Shown: positions 1 to 12,073 of the stretch, piece by piece
Position numbering within the stretch: position 1 is the first letter of the stretch
Layout of the letters: every line of letters starts with the position of its first letter
Source: Vandiemenella viatica
Taxonomy: Eukaryota; Arthropoda; Insecta; Orthoptera; Morabidae
Direction of reading: 5' to 3'
NCBI GenBank assembly: GCA_031002005.1
Contig: CM061918.1
Span: 66,312,531 to 66,376,530, forward strand
Length of the DNA: 64,000 bases
Position numbers and translations under genes: made by a program
Notes under the pieces: generated by a model
Seen by the model: only the letters and a program-made list of their open reading frames with translations
Databases searched by the model: none
What the model was told of the DNA's origin: nothing

Positions 1-725
1 AATGCGTAAAATACAATACAATACATTCATTTTCCATTGATCCCAATATAAGGGACTGGCTCTGTGGGATGTAGAAAGTTGTCAATTTACAGTTAAACAA
101 TTCCATAACAAAATAATACATACACCAGAAGATGTACAGTCATAGCATACATGGTACATGAATTATGTCAACTACATTAACACAAACTAATGACAGTTAT
201 TTCCTTGATACCTTAGAAATAAATTCTTCAACAGAGTAGAAGGAGTTGTCAATTAAAAATTGTTTCAAATTTTTCCTGTATTTTATATTATCATCTGCTA
301 GACATTTAATATGTGTTGAAAGCTTATTGAAGATATATAACCTTGAATATAAGACCCCTTTTTGAACAAATGTCAACGACCTTAACCTTGTGAAGATCAT
401 TTTTACATCTAGTTCCATAACTGTGTATTTTACTATTTAGTTTCATACAAAGTATAATTTGTGACTACAAAGAACATTAATGTGTATATATACTCAGCCA
501 CCAAAGTTAAAATCCGTAACTTCTTGAAAAGTTGTCTACATGAAGTTCTATTGCTAACCCCACATATAATTCTTATTACTCGCTTTTGGACTCTCAATAT
601 TTTGACTCTATGAGTAGAATTGCCCCAGAATATTAGTCCATATGATATTAAGGAATGAAAATAAGCAAAATAAACTGGTTTTATCATATGGAGATCACCT
701 GTAGCTGAATACAGTGGATAACGAA
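1..725 (-). pseudogene. LINE-B non-LTR retrotransposon, 3' end fragment
   Basis: Reverse-strand frames at 687-433 and 418-197 read as the C-terminal part of a non-LTR reverse transcriptase. They contain an 'SYGLIFWGNS'-type segment, a downstream 'RVQKRVIRIICG' segment and a closing 'LFKKLRIL' segment. The two frames are separated by a stop, so the copy is broken. The 3'UTR at 1-75 (a stretch reading TTATATTGGGATC on the - strand) recurs at the ends of the + strand copies near 3050 and 18470. That recurrence defines the family end and orientation. The family resembles CR1/jockey-type LINEs; the clade is not settled. Confidence 0.75.
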
Positions 726-2079
726 TATATTGTAACGGCTTCTCAGTTTAAAAATAGAAACTGTGCTCCATTAACAGCTTGATTTATTAGAATTAGTATC
801 AGTAATTAACCAATCTATCATAAGGAAAGTAAAGCCAGCTGCCAGAAGACCCTCCAGGGGCTGAGGACGTGGCGGTAAATTTCCAACAAGTAAGTGTTGA
901 ACCTAACCCTGAACTTTCGGCCAGAAACTCCGACCATCTCTGACAGACATAATCAGTCCAAGAAAAAGTAAGACGGCTGGTTAACTCCTCACAGCACAAG
1001 AGAAACATCACACCATCTTTACAAAAGAAACCCCCAAGTTTCTTGTTTAATTCAGTTAACTGTTTAACTGACAGAATTCCATGTCTGATTCCAGGTACAG
1101 TGCCTCCAAATTGCGTTAACCATGAGTATAGTTATCACTGATAATCTTTGTATTTATAGTATCTCTTGTAATTTGTCTTCACAGTATTTTCAGTAGTAGA
1201 ATTTTTAGTGATCCAGGGGAAAAAATAATTTTCATCAGATACATATGACGAGTTGCACCTGAGTCTACGATCCAAACATTGCTTTATAAGAGAGCTGATC
1301 CATATGAAGCTCTTATTGAAAATGCACTGGATGTACGTTTATTGCCTGAAACACACACTTGCAAAATGAACAACTTGTTTACACTTGCCTTTACATATTC
1401 CTTTCTTAAAATATTTTCATCTTCTAGGTCTGACGCTCATAGCTTACATATTTTTTTTTTTTTTTTTTTTTTTTTGTGTATTGCATGTTCTTCACAAAAA
1501 ATACAGAGTTTTTCGTGCCTTATTTTTCTTGTCTCATTGAATATGCGGCAAGAATATGCCTCTTTACTGAAGTACACGTAAATTCGCTTTCTGTTTAGTT
1601 ACATAACGATGATACAACAGTGTCTCATGCCTCGTATAGGCCACAAAAAGTTGTCATAGTGAAATCAGCATCCTGTACATCGTTGCCAACACGAGCAAGT
1701 TCTGCACCTGCAGCTGTCCCAAATATAATTCGATTTAATTATAATCAGTCAGCTTCTGCGAATAATGTTTACTTCTAAACTGCACAAATTTGCTGTCATT
1801 TGATGCGTACTACACTTCCATTTCGTTTCATTCTTCTTTTGAATTTTTTAAGTGTTGAATATGCATTTGTTGTTTATCGCACACGTCAAGTGCAGTCTTT
1901 GCATAATCTTTATTTTATCTTGAAACATAATTTCGTTTTGCAGTTGAATCTACGTCGGCAATCGGTTATCCTTCTCCTGGTTCCACAACAGCCGACAAAT
2001 CACTTTCCACCATCACCAGTTTCATTTAGTAAGTCGTTGTTATTACTATAATCATGATGCCGCAATTGAATGATTGATT
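726..2079. other. No recognised gene
   Basis: AT-rich sequence with only short chance ORFs. A T-homopolymer lies at about 1449-1475. I see no domain, repeat end or RNA gene here. Confidence 0.4.
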
Positions 2080-2301
2080 CTTATCTAACTCGACGAGACG
2101 GATGTAAAGTGAAGACCAAAATTTTTAGATATCTCTCTTAGTTCTCTATACACGGTATCTCAAATTGAGGAGGTTAGTTTGAAAAGCGACCAGGACCAGA
2201 AAATAAAATCTAAAAGTGTTTTGTTTTCTTCCTTGCGGTTATGGTTGGGTTAATATGAGTCATGGCTTCACATTCCATCTGTCTCGTCGAGTTGTATTAA
2301 G
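2080..2301. mobile_element. Short inverted-repeat (foldback/MITE-like) element
   Basis: The arm at 2080-2114 is the imperfect reverse complement of 2266-2301; both contain AACTCGACGAGAC. The interior, from about 2125 to 2210 (GATATCTC..., TGAGGAGGTTAG, ...CCAGGACCAGAAAA), matches reverse-strand sequence inside the larger foldback element at 3364-4641. The two are therefore probably related families. No coding capacity. Confidence 0.55.
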
Positions 2302-2734
2302 AACCCACCTTCAAATTTTGATTATCGTAGAAAAGCAGATAACTCCACGAAGCGCAATTTATGCAATTTAATTTGTTTATACTCAATTATGTTGAATCAA
2401 TTTAAATAACCAGTGCCTACTGTAACTTTCACGTTAAAAACCATTATCCAACTTTTTCGTATCATCAGTGCAGACTGTCTACAATTCACTAATGCGCGTT
2501 GAATTTTACAGTTTTTAACACAACTACGCTCTATCTTGGCCCACAGCCTTTGTTATTATTTTTATTTATGCACATAGTGGAGTCGTGCCTGAAATAAACT
2601 GAATGCAAAACGAATTGAAACTTAATTTAACTATCCACGCCATATTTCATATGCCAGCGATGTTACATGCAATTCAAGCAGAGACAATATATAAGCAAAG
2701 AGATCGCAAATCAACCTGTATCCATTCTCTGTAA

Positions 2735-3060
2735 GGTCCGTTAATTATCTTTATATTTTCAATAAGCTTCCAAAATTTCTTAAATGTCTGGCAGAGGGTA
2801 ATATTGAATTTATAAAGAAATAAACGAATTTTTAATAAACAACTTCTACTCTGCAGAAGAATTTCTTTAAAAGGTAACTACAAAATAATTGCCAGTATGG
2901 TATATAAATGTAGTTGTTACACTTAATGTACATATTATAATGAAATGGCGCATCTAGTGTATTTGTTTACTACTTATGTAATTATTTTGCCGTAAATTGA
3001 CCCTTTTGAACATCCTAACAGAGGTGGGCTCTTATACTGGGATCTATGGAAAATTAGTGT
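2735..3060 (+). pseudogene. LINE-B 3' end fragment
   Basis: The + strand reads as a decayed RT C-terminus (FNKLPKFLKCLAEGN-like, then stops). The family 3'UTR block CTTATACTGGGATC follows near 3030-3045, as at 1-75 (reverse strand) and near 18450. Confidence 0.65.
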
Positions 3061-3363
3061 AGTGAATAGGCTGTACAAAACTGAGTTGGTAATTCAATAA
3101 CTATTCTTAAGGTTTGACCTTTTAAAGAAATTTGTAATTTGACTATGTAGTCATTATTATTATTTGTCATTTATTGCATTTGTAGATACTGAAAGGATTG
3201 ATCTGCTCTAATAACAAGTTGTGGATACTAAATCTGATTAAAACGCCAAAGTATGGTACAATGGTTTATGACTCTATCCTTAATATTTCCATAGAAATGG
3301 TGTTAGGGCAGCCCCTTTTTTTTTAGATTAGGGTTAATTAATCAGATTCTTAAAAGAAGCTAG

Positions 3364-4641
3364 GGGTGGGGTGGGACTTTCTCCACCAGCGAAATACTGG
3401 TACTGACCTGTTGAAATTTGGATTAACTGCTTCCTTATAGTGTCCTCTTTACGTTTAGCACTCTCCTTTTCTGGAAAAGTCGCCACGAATTAAATTAAAA
3501 ATGCCGAAATATGGGATGCTCCGCAACCGCGAAATGTTAGCAGCACTGAAAAAATGACACAAAAATTATCGGTACAGGAATCATATCAACCTAAATAGGT
3601 TCGTTTTGTCATAGTGATCATGGTTAGGTTGAAATTCGGCCTGGACCAAGAGTAAAAATTTTACGGGTAATTCGTTCTGCGACAGGCCATGTCGCGGCAG
3701 TTCTATCATTACCGTGGCGCCAAAATCTGATGATGAATTCTTGTAGAACTTGACGAAATAAATCGAAAATAAAGAATAAAAAATTTTGATATCTCGCTTG
3801 GTTTTCGAGATATAGCATGGTAAAAATCAGTCATAGGTTTAGTTCCTTCTGCTTTTGGTGTTTTTTCTTCTGGTCCAGGCCGTATTTCAACCTAGCAACA
3901 ATCACTAGGAAGAAAATAAAACACCTACATTTACACCGTGTGGATATGGTGGTTTTGGCGAAAAAAAATTTTCTGGTCCAGGCCGGATCTCACCCTAACC
4001 TCCTCATTTTTGAGATACAATATCTTGAGAACTAAGCGAGATATCAAAAAACTTTATTCTTTATTTTTCATTTATCTCGTTGTGTTACATACGAATTCAT
4101 CATCAAATTTGAATATATCGAAATTTTTCTTCTGGTCCAGGCCGTATTTAAATCTAACTACGTCAATTTTGAGATACGATATCTCGAGAACCAAGCGAGA
4201 TATCAAAAAAAAATTATTCTTTATTTTCGATTTGTTTTGTCGAGTTCTATAAGAATCAGTCATCAAATTTTGGCGCCACGGTAATGATAGAATCCCCGAC
4301 TCCAAGATGGTGAGCCTTATAGTACTGCATTTCGAATAAAAATTTTGTATCTGTAAATTTTATGCGACATTTTGCAACGGAGTGAAGCTAAAACGGCAAG
4401 AAAATATTACAACAATGAATTAAACCAACATTTCAAGAGATTGTCATTGATTTCGCAGCGCCGGCGGCAACTAATAGCAGCGCTGCAGTGTCATATTTAG
4501 GCATTTTTAATTTAATTCGTGGTTACTTTTCCGGAAAAGGAGAGTGTAGAACGTGAAGAGGACATTATAAGGAAGTAGTTAATCCAAATTTCAAAAGGTC
4601 AGTACCAGTATTTCGTTGTTGGAGAAAGTCCCACCCCACCC
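3364..4641. mobile_element. 1278-bp foldback DNA transposon with 8-bp TSD (Mutator-like?)
   Basis: The ends are perfect inverted repeats of at least 22 bp beginning GGGTGGGGTGGGACTTTC. Similarity between arms continues imperfectly for about 180 bp (3364-3547 against about 4480-4641). A second inner pair of inverted blocks follows (3700-3813 against about 4175-4290, both with GGCGCCA and GCGAGATATC). Flanks are the 8-bp duplication GAAGCTAG (3356-3363 and 4642-4649). The sister LINE-B copy near 7318 shows the matching unoccupied site. GTCCAGGCC blocks repeat inside. There is no transposase. Long inverted repeats starting GGG with an 8-bp TSD fit Mutator-like non-autonomous elements; hAT or P-type are alternatives. 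Confidence 0.75.
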
Positions 4642-4959
4642 GAAGCTAGTTTAAGCAATAATTAGTTTTCATACACCAAATTTTTTTTTAAAAATGTGTT
4701 GGGATTAACATATTACATTAAAATATCAGAGGTTTATCGAACAAAGTGGAATTGCTAGTTCAGATAAATAAATTGAATGTTATCAATACAACTGAAGTTT
4801 TATACTTATCTGAATACCATGTACTGCAAAATATTGAAAGATTATTAAAGAATATAAAAGTATGTACTACAAACACGAGAATCATGACTCCAAAAATAAA
4901 ATCGGAAGAAAGGAGGAGTTTTCACGTATATTAGAAATGACTATAGTTTTTATGATATA

Positions 4960-6276
4960 GGGGAGACCGGGGCAAGTTGACGATGTTAACGATTAAACAT
5001 TTTTAATAAATTCATTTTTTGAATAAAATATTTTTTCATTGCAAATATTTTAGTCTGGTCTTTTATTGAAATGTTCGTAATTATATATAACTTTATTTTC
5101 ATATTATCAAAGCTTTATTTATTAATTTTAGAAAGTAATGCAAATCTGTCATCTTGCCCCGGGACTGGGGCAAGATGACTTTGACCACGGGGCAAGATGA
5201 CATTTAATGAAACTGTAATACATTTTTATTGTTATACATCAATATGTATACATTGTTGTAAATACATTAACGGAAGTCACATACAAATTTCCCTCCTTCA
5301 CAATTTGAACAGTCTTCGTGCCACCATTTAAAGCACATGCAACACTGTATTCAGTGTTCTGATGGAGGGTCTTCATAGATCTCATCACATCCAGAACACT
5401 GAACTAAACTTTCTTCGGAAGCATTTCTTGATGTTGTCGCAACTCGGGTTTTTTTCTTTAATTCAGAAGAGGTAAATGTCAGTTTCTTAGGAAAACTTAA
5501 ATTTCTTACATCCCGAGCCTGTTCGTATGAAACAAACATCCAATTCTTAAGTCATCTCTTTTCTTCAAATGGCGAGGTAGTGTTGCTTAAGGGATATTGT
5601 AAACGTTCGCTGCACCCAAGCAGGACTTTTTAACTCCTTTGACATCAATTATTGCAGCAGCCAAAGCATTTCGGTCCCACTCGCCTCTGGAGGACTTCTT
5701 TTTATAAGTTCTCACCATATCTGGATCATAAAGTGTCATGAATAAGGAAAGTAGCGCCCTTCCAAATTTTAAGAGAAATTATGTGAGTCATGCAAAGTCA
5801 AGACTCTTACATGAAACACAAAAAAGGCACTCAAAGACTGAAATTGACACAGCCAAAGTCATCTGGGGCCAGATGACGAGGTCGTCAACTTACCCCAGCC
5901 AACTTGCCCCGAACGACAATGTTAGAAACTATCAATTATTGCGGCAGTTTAAAAAAGAATGAGATACAAATACACAGCCTTTCTGAAAGCACATTGTTTA
6001 AGCTACTCATGTATGACAAAGTATAAAACAATATCTTACCTGTTAGTCTGTGAAGTCTTAATTCAGAAATGTAGAAAATTACAGCACGTCACAGAGATTT
6101 CTCGATCAGCGAATAGCGAGGAACAATACGGCACGAGCGACACCAGTGCTCTATATTTTAGTTCCTAGTCGTGTGGAGAGCTAGTAGTATGAATACAGTG
6201 CTGCTACATAGAAGCGGGAATTTAAAATAAATCATTCGTCATCTTGCCCCGCTCGTCAACTTGCCCCGGTCTCCCC
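4960..6276 (-). mobile_element. pogo-like DNA transposon, internally deleted
   Basis: Perfect 24-bp terminal inverted repeats (4960-4983 and 6253-6276, outer bases GGGGAGACCGGGGCAAG) are flanked by a TA duplication (4958-4959, 6277-6278). TA targeting and the coding remnant both indicate the pogo branch of Tc1/mariner. Additional copies of the GGGGCAAGATGAC word lie inside the left end (5155-5205). The coding remnant on the - strand is annotated separately. Confidence 0.85.
5278..5740 (-). pseudogene. pogo-like transposase remnant: N-terminal HTH joined to C-terminal zinc finger
   Basis: Reading leftward from about 5740, the - strand gives a Psq/CENP-B-type helix-turn-helix ('MVRTYKKKSSRGEW', then 'AANVYNIP', one stop, 'ATLPRHLKKR'). 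It then gives a linker ('RNLSFPKKL') and a cysteine-rich tail (CSGCDEIY, a stop, QCCMCFKWWHEDCSNC, FVCD). In pogo/Tigger-like transposases these domains normally flank a DDE catalytic core of several hundred residues. No such core is present between them. At least two in-frame stops are visible. Movement would need a transposase supplied in trans. The zinc finger looks PHD-like; that is inference from Cys/His spacing. Confidence 0.75.
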
Positions 6277-7267
6277 TAAATATTAACAAGCATTGTCTTA
6301 ATCAACACTTTGAAGCCTCAGCTACATGGTTAAATTTTAGTAATAAAAATTTCATAATAGTAACTGTATACAAAGCACCGTATTAAAATTTTTCTCTTTT
6401 TCTTCACCAGTTTGAACTCTTACTAACATTTTTAAGCAGAAAAGTAGCTACATATTGTTGTGTGGCAATTTTAAATAACTTACACTGTATAGTTCCATTG
6501 GACTCATTAGTCAGCTCATGCAATCTTACTATGTAGTTAATTTTCCCATTAGAATTATGAATAATAGCAATAATTTTTTTTTTTATCTATACATATCAAA
6601 ATTCAGTTATATACTCAAGCCATCTATTCATAGATTTTTGGATTATGATGTCTAGTTATTGACCATCAAAACTTTAATAGGAACTAGCTCCAAGATTTAT
6701 GCTTTTAAAGTTTAATGAGTTACAAATAGTGAATCAGTTAGTTATTTTAGAAATTTCCTTAATACCACTAACTGGAAACATGTTTATAGTGTACAATTTA
6801 TGAATGAAAAATACAAAATTTTTGGTAACATTGTCTTAAAACATTTTGAAAGTTTCTCCTCCAAGAAAGAGTGAAATGCTTCTCAAAAAGAACAAAAACT
6901 ATTGATATCTGTCGGTATTAAAACATCATGTATTTCTAAAAGGAAGTTATATATTGCCTCCCACAACAGGCACAATACTAATATTAAAAAAACAAGTGGT
7001 ACTGAAAAGTACTTAAAAATGTCATTACAGAATCTAAAAAAAAAAAGATTGATGATTATGAAAATAAAATTAAGACAATATCGGACATTGTAAAAAAGGA
7101 AACACCGAAAATGATAAATTCAGCAAAAAACTTTGTACTAAACAAAATCCAGTAGAATACATTTTACAAATAGCTGATATATTTCATAAACATTTCTTTA
7201 TCTGTAACCAATAGTTCAGTGATATACTGAATGGATTTAGTCAATACAGGATTCAACACTGAATGAT

Positions 7268-7585
7268 GTTAGGGCAGCCCCTTTTTTTGGATTAGGGCTT
7301 GTTAGGCAGAGTCTTAAAAGAAACTAGTTTAAGTAATAATTAGTTTTCATACAACAAAATTAAAAAATGTGTCAGGATTAACATATTACATTACAATATC
7401 AGAGGGTTATAGAACAAAGTGGAATTGCTAGTTCTGGTAAATGAATTCAATGCTATCAATACAGTTTAAGTTTTACACGTTTCTGAATACCATGTAACTA
7501 CAGGAATTGTAAATTTAGTAACATCAGAAGAAATAAGAAGAGTTATCATGTATCTTAAGAGCAAATACTCAAGTGATTAGGTAAA
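7268..7585 (+). pseudogene. Second LINE-B 5' fragment
   Basis: Repeats the 3303-3363 and 4650-4850 sequence without the foldback insertion, so it serves as the empty-site reference for that element. The + strand reads through an endonuclease start and then, near 7530, 'EEIRRVIMYLKSK', which resembles a region just before the RT domain. Frames are broken. Confidence 0.55.
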
Positions 7586-7599
7586 TAGGTAAGTGCACT

Positions 7600-8300
7600 T
7601 TGATACCCTGTGAGGACAGTCTCAGGAATGTGGAACAGGATAAACAATATCAATAATATCACCAAAAAGCATATGCAATTAATTAGAATACTTACAATAA
7701 GAAATCACTTTCCACCAAAGCCAAACTCCATCACTACTACACCTTCATTCTTCCAGGAGCACTGTATGCGATGGAGACATCATCATAACAGTAAATGTCA
7801 AAGGAATAGTAAAAACAGAAAGACAGATACTGAGAAAAATATTCAGCCCCAACATCTAAGATGGCATATGGATTATGCAAAAGCTCAGAAGATCTGTATT
7901 CGCTACCGAATGATTCATGTCACTCGCATGGAAAATACACATGAAATTCTATGGATACATAGCACGAATGGATGACTCATGACTGACCAAGAAAATTTTC
8001 CACATCATCAACAGACCGTGACAAACCCAAGTATGCTGGTTTATAGAAACCCAGAAGGACCTCACAGAAGCCAGCCTAGACCCACTTTTATCTACATGCA
8101 GTATATATAGACAATTGATCACTTCACATAAATTTTCCCCTTAGATCCCAACAGCAAAAAATCTGAAACTCAGAAATGCCTGGAAACAAGAGAGACATCA
8201 AGCCCACAGCGAAAGGACGGGGAGGTTTTGGGAAGATTAGAAGAACAGCAAAAAGAATAAGAAGGACAATGCAAATTAATGGTTCCACACACTCCTTAGT
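7600..8300 (+). pseudogene. LINE RT C-terminal remnant (RTE/jockey-like)
   Basis: The + strand, over several frames, reads as a decayed retrotransposon pol C-terminus: an 'RQILRKIFSPKH' segment (near 7830), 'IRYRMIHVTRMEN' (near 7905), a 'DQENFPHHQQT' segment and, near 8200, 'HSERTGRFWE'. These correspond in order to a tail shared by many insect LINEs (RLTFYGHxxRM, then QHSERM-type blocks). Stops and frameshifts are frequent. Confidence 0.5.
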
Positions 8301-8539
8301 GGGCTAAACGATAAAATAAAATAATACATAAATATCACCAACAACTATTAATCAGGTAGTTACTTAAAAACTTATTCGTATAGTAAAAATATAATGTAAT
8401 CGGCAAATACATACTATCCCATGTTAGCTACTATACATTAGTGCAGTTTTCAGATATAATGTAACTGCTGCATTTGTAAACGGTTTCATCACAAAGAAAA
8501 ACAATACGCCATTTTAGTAATTAGGAACAATTTAAAGTC

Positions 8540-8838
8540 ACCTTATCCTTCCATACACAAAATATTTAGTAATTTCTCAGTCATACTAAGTTCATGGAGT
8601 AAAATGGTTTCTGAAGCAAAAACACTTTGAGTTTGTATTTAAAGTAGTCAGGCTTTCATAGATAAGATTTTATTTCTTTGTGGCAGCAAATTGAACAAAG
8701 ATTCACCAATGAATGTTATCCCTTTCAGTACAACTGAAAATGACCTGTGATCTTTGTGAATGGTATATTTATTCCTAGTATTATAACTATGTGATTTAGC
8801 ATCAAAAGAAATATGGAGTGCATATACTTCATTCATTC
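8540..8838 (-). pseudogene. LINE RT C-terminal fragment
   Basis: The 62-residue - strand frame (8836-8648) contains 'HSYNTRNKYTIH' and 'LFNLLPQRNK', the HxYxTRN...YNxLP signature that ends many CR1/jockey-type pol proteins. It abuts the 3' end of the larger LINE on the same strand but is a separate fragment. Confidence 0.6.
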
Positions 8839-9082
8839 ATTTATTTGGTCCCATTTTTTTTCATTTAAATACAATAAATTGTACAATGAAATTCAGGATA
8901 AGTCACAAATTATAAATTTAATGCCTTAAATATAAACATCTCTACTAACACATTTTTAATTTATGTGAGTATTCATATATTTACATTGCTTTTTTAACAA
9001 TATTATATTTTCATTGAAAATATGTGATAAGATTATACGGCTTTCTTCAAAATTTCTTTACTCAGGCTGTTGTTTCCCTTGT

Positions 9083-12073
9083 TTATTCATTTAAATACTC
9101 ATTGATGGAGTAGAAAGCTTTTTTACATAGGTACTCTTTAAGCCTACACTGGAACTGTACTCTCTTTTTGCTGATTAACCTTAGATCTGTAGGAAGCTTA
9201 TTGTACAATTGGGCTCCAGAATAGGAGGGACATTTTTAAAAGTTTTTGTATTGTGTATTTGTAAATTGAAGTTTGTTTTATTTCGGGTTTCATACTCATG
9301 TACTTGTTCATTCTTTTTAATAACATTTTTTGTGAGTGAAAGCATTATAGTCTTATAGATATATATACAAGGAAATGTCAGAATGTTAAAATCTACAAAA
9401 TATTTTTTACATGATACTGTTCTTTTTTCTTTTACGATAGCTCTAATTATGTGTTTCTGTATTTTCAATATTCTCCTCATATTATTCTCTGTTGGTCTTC
9501 CCCATGCTGATATACAATATATTAATTGACTTTCGAAGAGAGAGAAATAGATGGTCATTAAAATATCCCTAGCACAGAATTCTCTAAGGTAGCTGACCAT
9601 AAATACAATTGGGGTTAGTTTCTTACAGCACTTATCTACCTGATTTTCCCAGTTCATGTAGTTGTCAATTTGTATCCCTAGTAAGTTGGCTGCATTTGTA
9701 TCACATATTTGTTGGTTGCTTATATTTAAGTTTACAGAGTACCTTCTTTGTTTTGTTTGAAATGTTATCATTTGAGTTTTACTTAGGTTAATCACAAGAT
9801 AATTTTCTTCCAGCCACATTGCTAATTTCTGAAAGTAGAGATTAAGATTTGTCTCTAGATTCGGTAGACAGATATTTGACATCTTTACTGTTGCATCATC
9901 TACGTAAATAACTATTGCATCATTTTCTCCATTTGGGCTTGGTATATCATTTATATAAAGAATGAACAACAGAGGTCCTAGCACTGAGCCCTGTGGCACT
10001 CCTGATTTTATAGTGAGTGTGTTTGATGTAACATTTTTAGAGTCCGTGTTGCTTTTTAAAACTGTGTACTGTTTTCTGTTTGTCAAATATGACTTTATCC
10101 ATTCGTAAGCCTTTCCCCTTATACCCCATTTTTCTAATTTGTTGAGTAATCTTTGATGGTTTACTGTGTCAAAAGCTTTTGATAAGTCTATAAGAACTGC
10201 TGTTGTGTACTCTCCATCATCCAAGGATTTTTTTTACTGAATCTACGAATGTTGTAATTGCTGTTTCTGTGGACCTATGTTTCCTAAATCCATGTTGGGC
10301 ATCTGTGATTATGTTATGCTTGTTTAGGAAGTCAATAAGTCTCTGTTCCATTGCTTTCTCAAAAAATTTTGATATGCTAGAGATTAATGACAATGGTCTA
10401 TAATTGTTTACGTCTGACCGTTCGCCTTTTTGAATACAGGTATAACTTTAGATGTCTTCAGTGATCCTGGAATATTCTACTTGTAAATGAATGGTTTATT
10501 ATGTGTACCATAGGTTGCAATAAATAACTACTACATTCTTTTATTAGCATATTCGATATCTCGTCAGTTCCTGTAGACATTTTTGTTTTTAATGACTGTA
10601 TAATTTTTCTGATTTCTTTTTCTGTAGTTGGTCGTAGAAATACTGAATCTATATTAATCATAATACCTGAGCCTTTGTTGTCATTTAACTTGTTTCTGTG
10701 ATTGTTTGTCAGTTTGTCTGCTATACTTATATAGTGTTCATTTAATGCATAGTGTTCATTTAATCCACATGCAATTTGTTTGGAATCATCTATTGTAACC
10801 TCATTATAAACAATCTGATCAATAATTTGATCCTGTTTCCTAGTCTGGTTTCTTCCCCTCTCCCTATTTATAATTTGCCACATTGCTCTCTGTTTATTGT
10901 CACTTCTGTGTAGTATCCTATGAATGTCATCTGACTTTATCTTATTAATCTTATTTTTTAATTCATTCTTACAGTGTAGAAGATATTTCTTCAGTGACGG
11001 ATACCCCTCCCTACATAATCTACTAACCCATTTTATATGTTCCTTGCATTCTATAATTTCTTTAATATTCCATTTTTCTGTGTTGTTTTATGTATTAATT
11101 GTTTTTTCTTTTTTATTGGGAAGGCAATGTCTTTGTAATGATTAACTACCCTTATGAATGCATCATATTTTCCATCTGTTGTGTCAGAATTAATCATTTC
11201 AGTCCAAAGTTCTCTGCTTAAAAGTTGCTTAAATAATTCAATATTTTCTTTAGTATATGGTCTATATTCTTTAAGCAGCCAAGTTTCCTGATATTCTACA
11301 TTATTTTTAATACAAATTTCTTGTGCATAGTGATCTGATATTGATGTATGTAATATCTTAGTTGTATATTCGTCCTCAGGGTAATTTGTTATAACATTAT
11401 CTATCGCTGTTTTTGAAGTACTAGTTTCCCTTGTAGGGCTGTTTATGCATATTTTAAGACCAAAACAACTACAAATGTCTTCAAGTTCTTTTGATATCTT
11501 ATTGCTTTTTAATACATCAATATTCAGATCCCCCATCAGAATTACATAGTCATAGCTACTACATAACGATTCTAGTACCTCATACAAGTTTTTGTAGAAT
11601 ATTTCAAAGTTTCCTACAGGTGATCTGTATATTCCCACCACAGCTACAGTTTTGCCTTCTATATGGATAGAAATACCACACATTTCTAATTTTTTTTCTG
11701 ACAATAGTTGTGATTTTATTTTTAACATTTTAAAATCTAATGTATATTTTACTAAAATTAAAATTCCGCCTCCTTTGTACCTTTCCCTACTGTAACTATT
11801 TCCCACTGTATATCCTTCAATGTGTAGGCCTGGAATTACTTCATTTTTTAATGCATGTTCAGTGAGAACTATTATACTAGGACTTGTTTCCTCTATCAAT
11901 ATTTCTAACTCATTTTGTTTGCTACTGATGTCTTGTACATTTTGGTGTATGAATTTGTAATTTCTATTTGTAATATCTATAATCTTAGGCTTTTCTGTAG
12001 AATACTTTTGATACTTGATCTCATTTCTTTGTTTGTCTGTTATGATATTGTTTGATACTGGGTTACTTTGCAT
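9083..12073 (-). pseudogene. LINE-C ORF2: endonuclease plus reverse transcriptase, frameshifted
   Basis: The first block (12073-11051, 340 aa) is an apurinic-type endonuclease with 'FIHQNVQ', 'LTEHAL', 'MGDLNID' and 'ISDHYAQ', which carry the usual Asn, Glu, Asp/Asn and Asp/His active-site positions. The second block (10883-10458) is the region before the RT and has a small in-frame duplication ('ALNEHY' twice, near 10730-10765). The third block (10224-9181, 347 aa) is the RT proper, with 'LIDLSKAFDTVNH', 'GVPQGSVLGPLLF' and a catalytic box that reads YVDD rather than the LINE-typical FADD. It ends with 'HEYETRNK'. A further shift near 9215 moves the true C-terminus ('NKLPTDLR') to another frame that stops at 9083-9085. 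At least three frameshifts separate the blocks. In an intact element the protein nicks the target and primes cDNA synthesis on it. Confidence 0.85.

Larger units (their letters stand above)
3300..7255 (+). pseudogene. LINE-B copy (endonuclease region) split by two insertions
   Basis: The segment starting GTTAGGGCAGCCCC (3303) recurs at 7268, giving two parallel fragments of one family. Around 4700-4850 the + strand reads like the start of an apurinic endonuclease domain ('NKVELL', 'YLSEYHVLQ'). Around 6330-6390 it continues with 'IIVTVYKAP', a typical endonuclease motif. Everything is interrupted by stops. The copy is broken by a foldback element (3364-4641) and a pogo-like element (4960-6276). 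Removing both would reconnect the LINE-B sequence. Confidence 0.6.

Noticed and set aside
4960..6276. CRISPR-like spacing of repeated GGGGCAAGATGAC words
   Set aside because: Only a few copies at irregular spacing, confined to the ends of a pogo-like transposon in an animal genome.
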